From NCBI RefSeq assembly GCF_013032005.1, contig NZ_WQBE01000007.1, forward strand, positions 1-64,000: a stretch of 64,000 nt of DNA. Direction: 5' to 3'. The number at the start of each line of letters is the position of its first letter. Positions within the stretch are counted from its first letter, which is position 1. The stretch is from Ruegeria atlantica (lineage in GTDB: Bacteria > Pseudomonadota > Alphaproteobacteria > Rhodobacterales > Rhodobacteraceae). The position numbers and the translations under genes were made by a program. Below the pieces are notes generated by a model. That model searched no databases and was not told the DNA's origin. It saw only the letters and a list, made by a program, of their open reading frames with translations. This document shows, piece after piece, positions 17,182-25,153 of this stretch.

Positions 17182-18849
17182 ATGAAACTGGGATGGTTAA
17201 TCACCTTGTCATCAGGTCTTGTGGCCACATCGGCATTGGCGCAGGAAAACCCCATTCAGCACGACGCAGAATTTTACGTTCTGCAAGCCCAGCACGCCGA
17301 CCAATGGGCACAGGATGATGCTGCTGTAAACGAAGCATTGGCCGCGTTTAGGGACGGCAACGGTGGCAATCCTCCAAACATCATCAGCGTGTTGATCGAT
17401 GATTTGGGTTTTGGCGACATGGGCATCCCCGAATTGAATGCAGTGCGGGGCTATGAGACGCCAAACATCAACGATTTCTCGGATCAGGCCATGCGAATGG
17501 TGCGTATGTACACCGAGCCATCATGCACGCCGACCCGTGTGGCACAGATGACTGGGCGTTTGCCGGTAAGGATGGGGATGGGCGACACCGCAGTGGATAT
17601 AGCAGGGTTTGGCTTGCCCGGCGATGAGGTCACCCTACCGGAAGTTTTGAAACAGGCGGGCTATGCCACAAGCCATGTGGGAAAATGGCACATGGGGGAC
17701 ATCGCTGAAAGCTGGGCCATGAACCAAGGCTTTGACTACGCCCAAATGGCCGTACACCAGCAAGGACAACTGACCATTTTCAACGATGATGCCATAAAGG
17801 AACAGGTATCTGTCGCGATCCGCGATTATGACGACAAATACACTTTGGACAATTGGTTCAGACCTGATGCATCCGCGATGATGACAGTAATCGAAGGCGA
17901 GACCGACGGTCCGATCCGCGAAATCCGCATGGAAACAGGCGAACGTTGGAATGCCGCCAAATACGACGAGATGAACCAAGCCTTTCAGGACAAAACCCTG
18001 TCTGAACTTGAGCGTTTGGCCGGCGATGAAGAACCTTTCTTTCTCCAATATTGGCCAATGATTCCCCTGGATAACACGCGTGCTGGTCGTGACGGACCCG
18101 AAAGCGCCAACGGCGGGCTGTATGTCGACAAAATGCAGTTGCTGGATCAATGGCTTGGTGACCTATTCTCCAAAGTGGACGAGCTTGGGCTAACCGAGAA
18201 CACCATCATTGTCGTAATGGGCGACAATGGCCATTTCACCAAGTATTCTCCGCAATCAGGGTTCACCCCAATGATCTTCCGCGGTGGAAAAGCTGACACG
18301 ACAGAAGGTGGTGTTCGTGTTGATGCCTTTATTCGCTGGCCGGGAATGATTGAAGAAGACGCATTGTTGAACAGCATAGTTCATGTCTCTGACATGTACA
18401 CAACGTTTGCACGGTTTGCTGGTGCGGAAGAGTTCATCCCTCGCGACCGGCTTGTCGATGGTGTGGACCAGTCGGCCGCACTTCTTTTTGCCGATGAATC
18501 CAAAGCACGCCGGGATCACGTGATCATCTATTCGGTCGCCAAGCCCGAAGCTATCGTCAAAGATCAGCTCAAGCTCAAGCTGCCGGGACCCGGTGAAAGC
18601 CCGATTGTTGCCAAGTTTTTCGACCTATATCGCGACACGCGTGAGGAGTATTCGGTGTCGACCGAAGTTGGTGCCTGGGGTGGACAGGAGTTCGTTCGGA
18701 TTCTCGGGCGCCACAATGCGCGAAAGGAAAAATTCCCGGATACTCCTCCGGCCACGGGTGTTCCGTACGAGGGCATCGACAACATCCGCCCCGAGACACA
18801 GCAAGCGGTTGAAGCGTTCCTGGTCAAACGCCAATCGTCACAACAATAA
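17182..18849 (+). CDS. Secreted arylsulfatase 2 (paralogue of 15440-17077)
   Basis: 555 residues with a signal peptide ending near ATSALAQ. The signature is PSCTPTRVAQMTG with C115. The CxPxR core is intact, but Q replaces one of the two hydrophobic residues normally following it. DD at 73-74, VGKWHMGD and MGDNGHF supply the other active-site residues. It matches the first sulfatase along its whole length, including the unusual N-terminal segment (IQHDAEFYVLQAQ). The two arose by duplication and have since diverged. A 104-bp gap separates them, and a good GGGGAG ribosome site precedes the ATG. Confidence 0.9.
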   Translation: MKLGWLITLSSGLVATSALAQENPIQHDAEFYVLQAQHADQWAQDDAAVNEALAAFRDGNGGNPPNIISVLIDDLGFGDMGIPELNAVRGYETPNINDFSDQAMRMVRMYTEPSCTPTRVAQMTGRLPVRMGMGDTAVDIAGFGLPGDEVTLPEVLKQAGYATSHVGKWHMGDIAESWAMNQGFDYAQMAVHQQGQLTIFNDDAIKEQVSVAIRDYDDKYTLDNWFRPDASAMMTVIEGETDGPIREIRMETGERWNAAKYDEMNQAFQDKTLSELERLAGDEEPFFLQYWPMIPLDNTRAGRDGPESANGGLYVDKMQLLDQWLGDLFSKVDELGLTENTIIVVMGDNGHFTKYSPQSGFTPMIFRGGKADTTEGGVRVDAFIRWPGMIEEDALLNSIVHVSDMYTTFARFAGAEEFIPRDRLVDGVDQSAALLFADESKARRDHVIIYSVAKPEAIVKDQLKLKLPGPGESPIVAKFFDLYRDTREEYSVSTEVGAWGGQEFVRILGRHNARKEKFPDTPPATGVPYEGIDNIRPETQQAVEAFLVKRQSSQQ

Positions 18850-18856
18850 GCTTAGA

Positions 18857-18885
18857 CTGCCCGCAGTATTTCCGCGGGCAGCCTT
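18857..18885 (+). terminator. Rho-independent terminator after arylsulfatase 2
   Basis: CTGCCCGC (18857-18864) pairs with GCGGGCAG (18874-18881) across a 9-nt loop, followed by CCTTTTC. It starts 8 bases after the stop codon. The T-run is short, so some read-through into the DUF3179 gene is likely. Confidence 0.7.
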
Positions 18886-18908
18886 TTCAACTGACAGCAG
18901 GTAAGGCG

Positions 18909-20153
18909 ATGGCTGGAAACATAATCTTCGCACTTGGCATAGTGGTGTCGCTTGGCATTGGCTTTGTCTATTTCCGCGATCTGGGCGACATCTCGCAAAT
19001 GCTGTTGAAGGTGAAGCGTGAAAATATGGTGCGGTTCATCCGGCATGAATACCGCCTGATCGGTATCGGGTTGGGTGCATTTGCCGTCTCCACGCTGACC
19101 TTTCTCTTTTTGGGTGGCGGATCGTTCTGGTTGTGGGCTTTGTCTGCGTTGCTGGTGCTGTTCTTTTACGGCTTCCCTTTTGTCTGGGTGCATCTGGGCC
19201 TGCGTAACCAGTTGAACGACGCGGCCTTCTTTCCGATCAGCGAGGCCCGCAAATATGTTGGCCCAACCGCGCCGGTCATCGTGATGGATCACAACGGCCA
19301 TGCCCGCGCGCACCCGGATGCACAGATCATGCGACCTCATCTGGCCGGTGACGTCGATGGGTTGGGCGGTGAAGATGTGGTGATGACCTATTGCGCAATG
19401 GCCAACCTCGGCCAGGGATACACCCCACGGATCGAGGGCAAGCGGCTGGACCTTGAGGTGCTGGCCCAGCACGGCAACAACCTGATCCTACGCGACAATG
19501 AATCCGGCGAACCGATCCAGCATATCTATGGCTTCCGCGAAGCCGACCGCGACCCGAACGCTGATGGGCTCGCCTGCCCCCTGCGCCCCGAGGCGCAGAT
19601 GAAGCCCTGGCCGACCTACCGGATGACGTTCCGAGGATTCCAAAAGGCCTTTCCCGACGGCGAAGTCTTTCTGAACAAACCCTCATCCAATCCTCTGCTG
19701 CGGCTGCTGGACATGGTGACCGAGATCACCTTTGGATGGGGCATCGGCCGCCAGCATCAGGAAGAAGCACCCGTGATGGACAATATGGATCGTTCCGATG
19801 ACCGGCTGCCCAACAAGACCTATGTCTGGGGGATCACAATCGGCAAGGATGCCGCCTGCTGGACGGATGATTTCGTCATCGACAACAACTGGATCGTCAA
19901 CGCCACCGTCGGTGGCCGCGATGTCGTAGTCAGTTTGGACCCGAAATACGAAAGCTTGGGCGTGTGGTATAATGACAGTGGTCAGCCCGTTTCACATTGC
20001 GATTTCTGGGGTGTGTCGGACCAGGGTCAGTTACAACGGGTAGAAACTCTGCGGGCCGGAATATTCTGGCACGTCTGGTCCGAGTTTTTCCCGGACACTG
20101 ACATAAATCGCGTCGGCTCGGGCGCAACGGACTCTGAGGACGTAGCGGCATAG
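18909..20153 (+). CDS. DUF3179 membrane protein
   Basis: 414 residues. Three hydrophobic helices lie in the first 100 residues (about 4-22, 50-70, 72-95). A soluble domain follows with the DUF3179 pattern: MTYCAMANLGQGYTPRIEG, then NNLILRDNESGEPIQHIYG, and near the end GVWYNDSGQPVSHCDFW and FWHVWSEFFPDTDI. The Cys in TYCAMANLG is the conserved one of the family. No enzymatic role is established for DUF3179. Its position directly after two sulfatases and before an outer-membrane barrel suggests an envelope function linked to them. Confidence 0.8.
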   Translation: MAGNIIFALGIVVSLGIGFVYFRDLGDISQMLLKVKRENMVRFIRHEYRLIGIGLGAFAVSTLTFLFLGGGSFWLWALSALLVLFFYGFPFVWVHLGLRNQLNDAAFFPISEARKYVGPTAPVIVMDHNGHARAHPDAQIMRPHLAGDVDGLGGEDVVMTYCAMANLGQGYTPRIEGKRLDLEVLAQHGNNLILRDNESGEPIQHIYGFREADRDPNADGLACPLRPEAQMKPWPTYRMTFRGFQKAFPDGEVFLNKPSSNPLLRLLDMVTEITFGWGIGRQHQEEAPVMDNMDRSDDRLPNKTYVWGITIGKDAACWTDDFVIDNNWIVNATVGGRDVVVSLDPKYESLGVWYNDSGQPVSHCDFWGVSDQGQLQRVETLRAGIFWHVWSEFFPDTDINRVGSGATDSEDVAA

Positions 20154-20202
20154 GACCCATTTCGGAAACACATAATTTAAGACAGAAATAGTGAGGGACA
20201 GA

Positions 20203-20949
20203 ATGGTACAAACCAAAAAAACAAGGCTCGGCACCGTCGCAGCGGCCTTACTGACATCCGTGGCAGCACCCACCTCGGCGCAGCAGTCCGATTGGTCTTA
20301 CGAGGCCACTATCTATCTGTTCATGCCCGAGACCGAGACCAGCATTGAAACCCCTAGGGGTACGCTTGACGCGACACTTAGCTTTACAGACGCGCTGGAA
20401 AATCTCGACTTTGCGTTCATGGGCGCGCTGGCGGCAACAAACGGGCAATGGAGCGTGCTGGCCGACTATAACTATACCAACTTGTCCTTTGGCGATACCG
20501 GGCCTGGCGGCGGCGACCTTGAAACTTCGGTCAAGACACAGTTCCTGACGGCCTTATTGGGTTACCGAGTGCGCAATGATCCAACCGTCAAGGTGGACCT
20601 TGCGGGCGGCTTCAGGTGGTACAGTACCGACACTGATTTCTCGCTGACACCTGTAGGAGGTCCCGCCTTTACCTCTACTGCCGACGAAAGTTGGGTCGAC
20701 CCGGTAGTTGGGGTCCGGGCACGGTTTACGCTATCCGATTCATGGACCAGCACCGCTTATGTGGATTACGGAGGATTTCGCAGCGGCAGCCAGACCTGGT
20801 CGGTTCTGCTGACTGCAGACTACATCATAAACGACAGGTGGATGCTGCGGGGCGGATACCGTTACATATCTTTCGACCACGATATTGACGGCAATGATTA
20901 CGAATTCGATCAATCCGGCCCGCTGATAGGTGCTACTTACCGGTTCTGA
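20203..20949 (+). CDS. Outer-membrane beta-barrel protein
   Basis: 248 residues from ATG 20203 (GAGGGA upstream; an in-frame GTG at 20191 overlaps that site). The signal peptide ends around SVAAPTSAQQ. The mature part alternates hydrophobic and polar residues (LTADYIINDRWMLRGGYRYI) with aromatic belts, and ends YRF-stop, the C-terminal Phe recognised by the Bam machinery. Size and pattern fit an 8- to 10-strand barrel of the OmpW/OmpA-like kind. It lies 49 bases after the DUF3179 gene and probably belongs to the sulfatase locus. Confidence 0.78.
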   Translation: MVQTKKTRLGTVAAALLTSVAAPTSAQQSDWSYEATIYLFMPETETSIETPRGTLDATLSFTDALENLDFAFMGALAATNGQWSVLADYNYTNLSFGDTGPGGGDLETSVKTQFLTALLGYRVRNDPTVKVDLAGGFRWYSTDTDFSLTPVGGPAFTSTADESWVDPVVGVRARFTLSDSWTSTAYVDYGGFRSGSQTWSVLLTADYIINDRWMLRGGYRYISFDHDIDGNDYEFDQSGPLIGATYRF

Positions 20950-20973
20950 GTGCGCAATCTTTAACAACCGTGG

Positions 20974-21369
20974 TTACGACAGATGCGCTGTGGCCTCAAT
21001 CTCAACCATGGCTTCGTCTTCGACCAAACCGGCAACGATGATCATCGACATGGCGGGGAAGTGCCTGCCAAACACCTCTCGGTAGGCTGCGCCGACTTCG
21101 GCCTGTTTTGCCAGGTATTCGCTTTTGTCGATGACAAACCAGGTCAAGCGGGTCACGTCGGTTACCTCACCACCTGCGGCTTCGACAATGTCCACGATAT
21201 TTTGCAGGGCCTGTTTCATCTGGCCAATAAAGCCGCCGTTGACGAATTCCTTGTTCGCGTCCCATCCGATCTGGCCGCCAATATGCAAGGTTCCGTCCTT
21301 AGTCAGAACGCCGTTCGCATAGCCTTTGGCCGGAAGCCAGCCGTCGGGCTGAATGATCTTGTGGCTCAT
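20974..21369 (-). CDS. Rid (YjgF/YER057c) family protein lacking the RidA arginine
   Basis: 131 residues from ATG 21369, which overlaps the upstream thioesterase stop. The trimeric Rid fold is clear from LHIGGQIGWDANKEF, MKQALQNIVDIVEAAGG and AMVEIEATA. In true RidA imine deaminases the segment reads PARS with a catalytic Arg; here it is FPAMSMIIVAG, so Met replaces Arg. It is the last gene of the aromatic-CoA operon. RidA would hydrolyse the enamine or imine expected in 2-aminobenzoyl-CoA breakdown, but without Arg this member may have another role. The fold is certain and the function is not. Confidence 0.85.
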   Translation of the reverse strand: MSHKIIQPDGWLPAKGYANGVLTKDGTLHIGGQIGWDANKEFVNGGFIGQMKQALQNIVDIVEAAGGEVTDVTRLTWFVIDKSEYLAKQAEVGAAYREVFGRHFPAMSMIIVAGLVEDEAMVEIEATAHLS

Positions 21370-21773
21370 GTCGCGTCCTTTCTGAATGTTTTTAGCTTGC
21401 TGCGGATGGTATCTGGCCACGCCTCGGGGCGGCCATCGGCGTTGACGTGGACCAATGTCGCCAAAGTTGTCAGCCGCACCTCGTCCCTACAACGGGCGGT
21501 CATCGTGTACCCCGCCGAGCTGTTGCCGATCTGTGTGATTTCAAGTTGGAAAACCAATTGGTCTCCATGGCGGCTGGGTGCGGGAAACTGGGTCTGGATC
21601 TGAACAGTTGGTACAGCACCTGCGCGATGCAGATCGTGGAACGGCGCGTTCAAACCCTGATCAAAGAACGCCTCGACGCAATCATTGATCATCTCGAAGT
21701 AACGCGGAAAGAACACGATCCCGGCAGGGTCGCAATGTTTGAACAAGACTTTTTGATGAAACTCAAACGCCAT
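21366..21773 (-). CDS. Acyl-CoA thioesterase, 4-hydroxybenzoyl-CoA thioesterase type
   Basis: 135 residues of hot-dog fold. FKHCDPAGIVFFPRYFEM near the N-terminus matches the 4-hydroxybenzoyl-CoA thioesterase signature, with the catalytic Asp in CDPAG. It overlaps livF at its start and the Rid gene at its stop. In a CoA-dependent aromatic pathway such an enzyme releases CoA from stalled or mis-loaded aryl-CoA esters, or supplies a pathway hydrolysis. Which thioester it uses here is not evident. Confidence 0.85.
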   Translation of the reverse strand: MAFEFHQKVLFKHCDPAGIVFFPRYFEMINDCVEAFFDQGLNAPFHDLHRAGAVPTVQIQTQFPAPSRHGDQLVFQLEITQIGNSSAGYTMTARCRDEVRLTTLATLVHVNADGRPEAWPDTIRSKLKTFRKDAT

Positions 21774-22459
21774 CAGACCCCCACATATTTTTCGGAAATT
21801 TCAGGGGTCAGGTCAGTGATGGCACCGGTCCAGACGGTGCGGCCCCGCTCCAGAATGACTGCTTTGTCGGACACAGCCGCCAACTCCTTTAACGATTTGT
21901 CGATCAGCAGGATCGCCACGTTGGTCTCTTGCCGCAGGCGGTGCAGCGCTGCCCAGATTTCCTGCCGGACGATCGGGGCAAGCCCCTCGGTGGCCTCATC
22001 CAGGATCAGCAGTCGGGGGTTAGTCATCAGCGCGCGGCCTATCGCCAGCATCTGCTGCTCTCCTCCCGACAGGGAAACCGCCCGTTGCCCCTGCCGTTCA
22101 CCCAACCGGGGAAACAACTCGGTCACACCACGCAGGGTCCAATCCCCTGGGCGTGCCGCCGCAATCAAGTTTTCACGCACAGTCAGGTCGGCAAAACAGC
22201 GGCGGCCTTCGGGCACCAGCCCCACGCCTTTGCGCGCGACCTTGTGACTGGGCAGCGCATGCAGGTCCTGACCGTCCAGCGTTAGCGTGCCGTCTGACCG
22301 GATCATCCGGCAAATGGCCTTTACCGTGGTGGTCTTACCCATCCCGTTCCGCCCCATCAGGGCAGTGACCTCACCCTGCGCAATCTCAAGATCCGCACCA
22401 AACAGGGCCTGACTGACACCGTAAGAGGCGCTGAGGTTTTCTATCCGCAGCAGACTCAT
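21773..22459 (-). CDS. livF: LIV-type ABC transporter ATP-binding protein LivF
   Basis: 228 residues with Walker A in MGRNGMGKTT, signature LSGGEQQMLAIGRAL and Walker B LLILDEATEGLAP, the usual LivF forms. It pairs with LivG (22456-23205) to power the importer of this operon, and overlaps its neighbours by a few bases. The transporter belongs to the branched-chain amino acid family. Next to an aryl-CoA pathway such systems often carry aromatic acids, so the cargo is more likely the aromatic substrate than leucine. Confidence 0.92.
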   Translation of the reverse strand: MSLLRIENLSASYGVSQALFGADLEIAQGEVTALMGRNGMGKTTTVKAICRMIRSDGTLTLDGQDLHALPSHKVARKGVGLVPEGRRCFADLTVRENLIAAARPGDWTLRGVTELFPRLGERQGQRAVSLSGGEQQMLAIGRALMTNPRLLILDEATEGLAPIVRQEIWAALHRLRQETNVAILLIDKSLKELAAVSDKAVILERGRTVWTGAITDLTPEISEKYVGV

Positions 22460-23205
22460 GCCTCGTCCCCCAGATAGGCGTCGCGCACCTCGCGGCTGGT
22501 GCGGATTTCGTCCGCCGTGCCCGTGGCGATGACCTTGCCATAGACCAGCACGCTGATCCGATCGGCCAACGCAAAAACCGCGTCCATGTCGTGCTCGACC
22601 AGCAAAATGGGCGCTTCCTGCCTCAGCCCGTCAAGAAAACCCGTCAGTCGTTTCGACCCTCCGGCACCAAGCCCGGCCATTGGCTCGTCCATCACAAAGG
22701 CTTTGGGGGACAAGGTCAAAGCAACTGCAACCTCCAATTGCCGCCGCTGACCATGGCTGAGGTTAGCACAGCGCGTATCGCGGTCATCGCTGAGGCCCAC
22801 GCGCTCCAACGCTGCCTCGGCCCGTTCGCGCAGCGCGGGTCGTTTCAAGGCAGGTCGCCAGAACCGCCAAGCCACATGCTCGGCCCCCATCGCGCCCAGC
22901 ACGGCGTTTTCCAGAACAGTATCTTCCATGCACAATTGGGAAATCTGAAAGGTGCGCCCCAGCCCGGCCCGCGCCCGTGCTTGCGTGCTATGCCCCGAGA
23001 CATCTTGACCATTCAGCAGGACACGCCCGGAATCTGACTGCAACCCACCGCAAATCTGTTGGATCAGCGTCGATTTTCCCGCCCCGTTTGGGCCGATGAT
23101 CGCATGGATTTCGCCGGGTATCAGGTCAATCGACACGTCGTCCGTGGCCTTGAGTGCGCCAAAGCTTTTGTTCAGGTTCAGCGTGGAAAGGACGGGATCA
23201 GACAT
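22456..23205 (-). CDS. livG: LIV-type ABC transporter ATP-binding protein LivG
   Basis: 249 residues with Walker A IIGPNGAGKST, signature LSHGQRRQLEVAVAL (LSHGQ is common in LivG) and Walker B AFVMDEPMAGLGAGG. The C-terminal GKVIATGTADEI region is typical. It forms the ATPase pair with LivF and overlaps both livF and livM. Role and likely cargo are as for the rest of the importer. Confidence 0.92.
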   Translation of the reverse strand: MSDPVLSTLNLNKSFGALKATDDVSIDLIPGEIHAIIGPNGAGKSTLIQQICGGLQSDSGRVLLNGQDVSGHSTQARARAGLGRTFQISQLCMEDTVLENAVLGAMGAEHVAWRFWRPALKRPALRERAEAALERVGLSDDRDTRCANLSHGQRRQLEVAVALTLSPKAFVMDEPMAGLGAGGSKRLTGFLDGLRQEAPILLVEHDMDAVFALADRISVLVYGKVIATGTADEIRTSREVRDAYLGDEA

Positions 23206-24184
23206 GTGCCCCCTCTTTCCCGGTCAGCAGACCGATCAGCCCCCCGCGCCCGAACAGCACAATACACAGCAGGACCACGCCCAGGTAGACGTGCCAGAAG
23301 TCAGTAAGCTCGCCCAAGAAATGTTCCAACGCGACAAAGACGCAGGCCCCGATGACCGGCCCCATCAAGCGCCCCACCCCTCCGATGATGATCAGCACGA
23401 TCAATTCGCCCGACAATTGCCAACTGAACATCGTGGGGGAGACAAAGCGGTTCAGGTCTGCAAACAGCGCGCCTGCCAACCCGGTGATTGCCCCCGAAAG
23501 GACAAAGGCCAACAGCTTCAACCGCATCGGGTTCAGGCCCACGGTCTCAACCCGAGTGGGCGTCTGACGCGCCGCGTTCAGCGCCAATCCGAAGGGTGAG
23601 CCCTGAAGGCGGGCGAACAGAAATAACACCACACAAAGCAGCGTGAAACAGATGCCATAGAACTGGATCGGTGCTAGTGTGTTCAGACCAGGAAAGTCGT
23701 TGCGGACATAGATCGACAGCCCATCTTCACCCCCGTACTGCGCCCAGGAGATCGCGAAGTAGAAAAACATCTGCCCAAAGGCGAGCGTGATCATGATGAA
23801 ATACACCCCGGACGTGCGCAGCGACAGCAGCCCGATAAAGAACGCCACCATCCCTGAAAGGATCATCGCCACCAGCCAGATCACCGGCATAGCTTTGGTG
23901 CCATCGGTGGTGAATAGTCCCAGATCAAGCGCCGTGTAGGTCTGCGCGTGATAGGCAAGGATGCCCATCGCGTACCCTCCGATCCCAAAGAACACGGCAT
24001 GCCCAAAGCTGACCATGCCACCGATCCCAAGGATGATGTTCAACCCCACCGCCGCCAGCGCAAGGATCACCGCCCGCGTCACCAATGTGATCGTAAAGGG
24101 TTGATCAGCCACAACGGCCCAAAGCGGCAACACCAGCAGGCCCAAGATCATCGCGGCATTGAGGTATTTCTCATTCAACCTCAT
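23198..24184 (-). CDS. livM: LIV-type ABC transporter permease LivM
   Basis: 328 residues and about ten membrane spans. The start is MRLNEKYLNAAMILGLLVLP and the family motif is ALAAVGLNIILGIGGMVSFGHAVFFGIGGY (residues about 41-70, given here as NIILGIGGMVSFGHAVF). EAA-like coupling residues lie around LNAARQTPTRVETVGLNPM. It overlaps livG by 8 bases and livH by 4. Confidence 0.92.
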   Translation of the reverse strand: MRLNEKYLNAAMILGLLVLPLWAVVADQPFTITLVTRAVILALAAVGLNIILGIGGMVSFGHAVFFGIGGYAMGILAYHAQTYTALDLGLFTTDGTKAMPVIWLVAMILSGMVAFFIGLLSLRTSGVYFIMITLAFGQMFFYFAISWAQYGGEDGLSIYVRNDFPGLNTLAPIQFYGICFTLLCVVLFLFARLQGSPFGLALNAARQTPTRVETVGLNPMRLKLLAFVLSGAITGLAGALFADLNRFVSPTMFSWQLSGELIVLIIIGGVGRLMGPVIGACVFVALEHFLGELTDFWHVYLGVVLLCIVLFGRGGLIGLLTGKEGAHV

Positions 24185-25101
24185 GCGCGTGCTCCGAACA
24201 AGCCAGTAGGTCGCCAGATCAGCACCAGCCCCATCAGCACATAAATCCCCATCGAGGCCAGCGCCGAGCCGCTTTTCTGTGCCGCGCCATTGTCCATGAA
24301 CAGCTTGAACAATTCGGGCAGGAACACCCCGCCCAGCGTGTCGGTCAGCCCGACCAGCAGCGCGCCGATAAAGGCACCACGAACTGAACCGATCCCGCCG
24401 ATGACAATGACCACAAAGGCCAGGATCAGCACCGGTTCTCCCATCCCGACCTGAACCGATTGAATCGCCCCGACCAAAGCGCCAGCCAATCCGGCCAGCG
24501 CCGCGCCCAACGCAAAAACCAGCGTGTAGAGTTTCGAGATATCGACGCCCAGTGCCGCGATCATCTCACGATCATTCTCTCCCGCTCGTATTTGAATGCC
24601 TAGACGGGTGCGTTCAATCAGCGCCCAAAGACCCACAGCCACGGCTAGCCCGATGCCAATCAGGGTCAGACGATACAGCGGGTATTCGATACCGCCGGGC
24701 AAGGTCACAGGCCCCGACAGCGCGTCGGGAATGTCCAAAAACAGCGGGAAAGAGCCAAAAACCCAGCGTGTTCCTTCGGAAAAGATCAGGATCAGCGCAA
24801 AGGTGGCCAGCACCTGATCCAGATGCGGCGCGTTATACAATCGCCGGATCACCACCATCTCGACAATCGCTCCGGCCAGCGCTGCGGCGGCCAGGGCGGC
24901 AACCAGCGCCAGCAGGAAAGACCCAGTTGCGCCCGCCACAGCCGCCGCCGCAAAAGCCCCCACCATATACAGCGAGCCATGGGCCAGATTGATAAGACCC
25001 ATCACGCCGAAAATCAGCGTCAGGCCAGCCGCCATCAGGAACAGCATCACACCGAACTGCAGCCCGTTAAGGATCTGCTCGATAATCAGGATCGAGGACA
25101 T
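24181..25101 (-). CDS. livH: LIV-type ABC transporter permease LivH
   Basis: 306 residues. MSSILIIEQILNGLQFGVML is followed by the LivH hallmark GLTLIFGVMGLINLAHGSLY, and later by IRAGENDREMIAALGVDI (coupling helix) and GGIGSVRGAFIGALLVG. The start is set at ATG 25101, which has a GGAG site; the open frame to 25131 would run into the hairpin between this gene and the binding-protein gene. It forms the membrane channel with LivM. Confidence 0.92.
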   Translation of the reverse strand: MSSILIIEQILNGLQFGVMLFLMAAGLTLIFGVMGLINLAHGSLYMVGAFAAAAVAGATGSFLLALVAALAAAALAGAIVEMVVIRRLYNAPHLDQVLATFALILIFSEGTRWVFGSFPLFLDIPDALSGPVTLPGGIEYPLYRLTLIGIGLAVAVGLWALIERTRLGIQIRAGENDREMIAALGVDISKLYTLVFALGAALAGLAGALVGAIQSVQVGMGEPVLILAFVVIVIGGIGSVRGAFIGALLVGLTDTLGGVFLPELFKLFMDNGAAQKSGSALASMGIYVLMGLVLIWRPTGLFGARA

Positions 25102-25114
25102 GGGAACTCCGGTG

Positions 25115-25143
25115 GCCTGCCCGCCCCGCAATCGGGGGCAGGC
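25115..25143 (-). other. Intercistronic hairpin between the binding-protein gene and livH
   Basis: GCCTGCCC (25115-25122) and GGGCAGGC (25136-25143) form a strong GC stem in the 52-bp gap between these genes. No T-run follows on the minus strand. Such hairpins after binding-protein genes usually stabilise the upstream mRNA so that more binding protein than permease is made. Confidence 0.5.
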
Positions 25144-25153
25144 AGAGGGTCAG

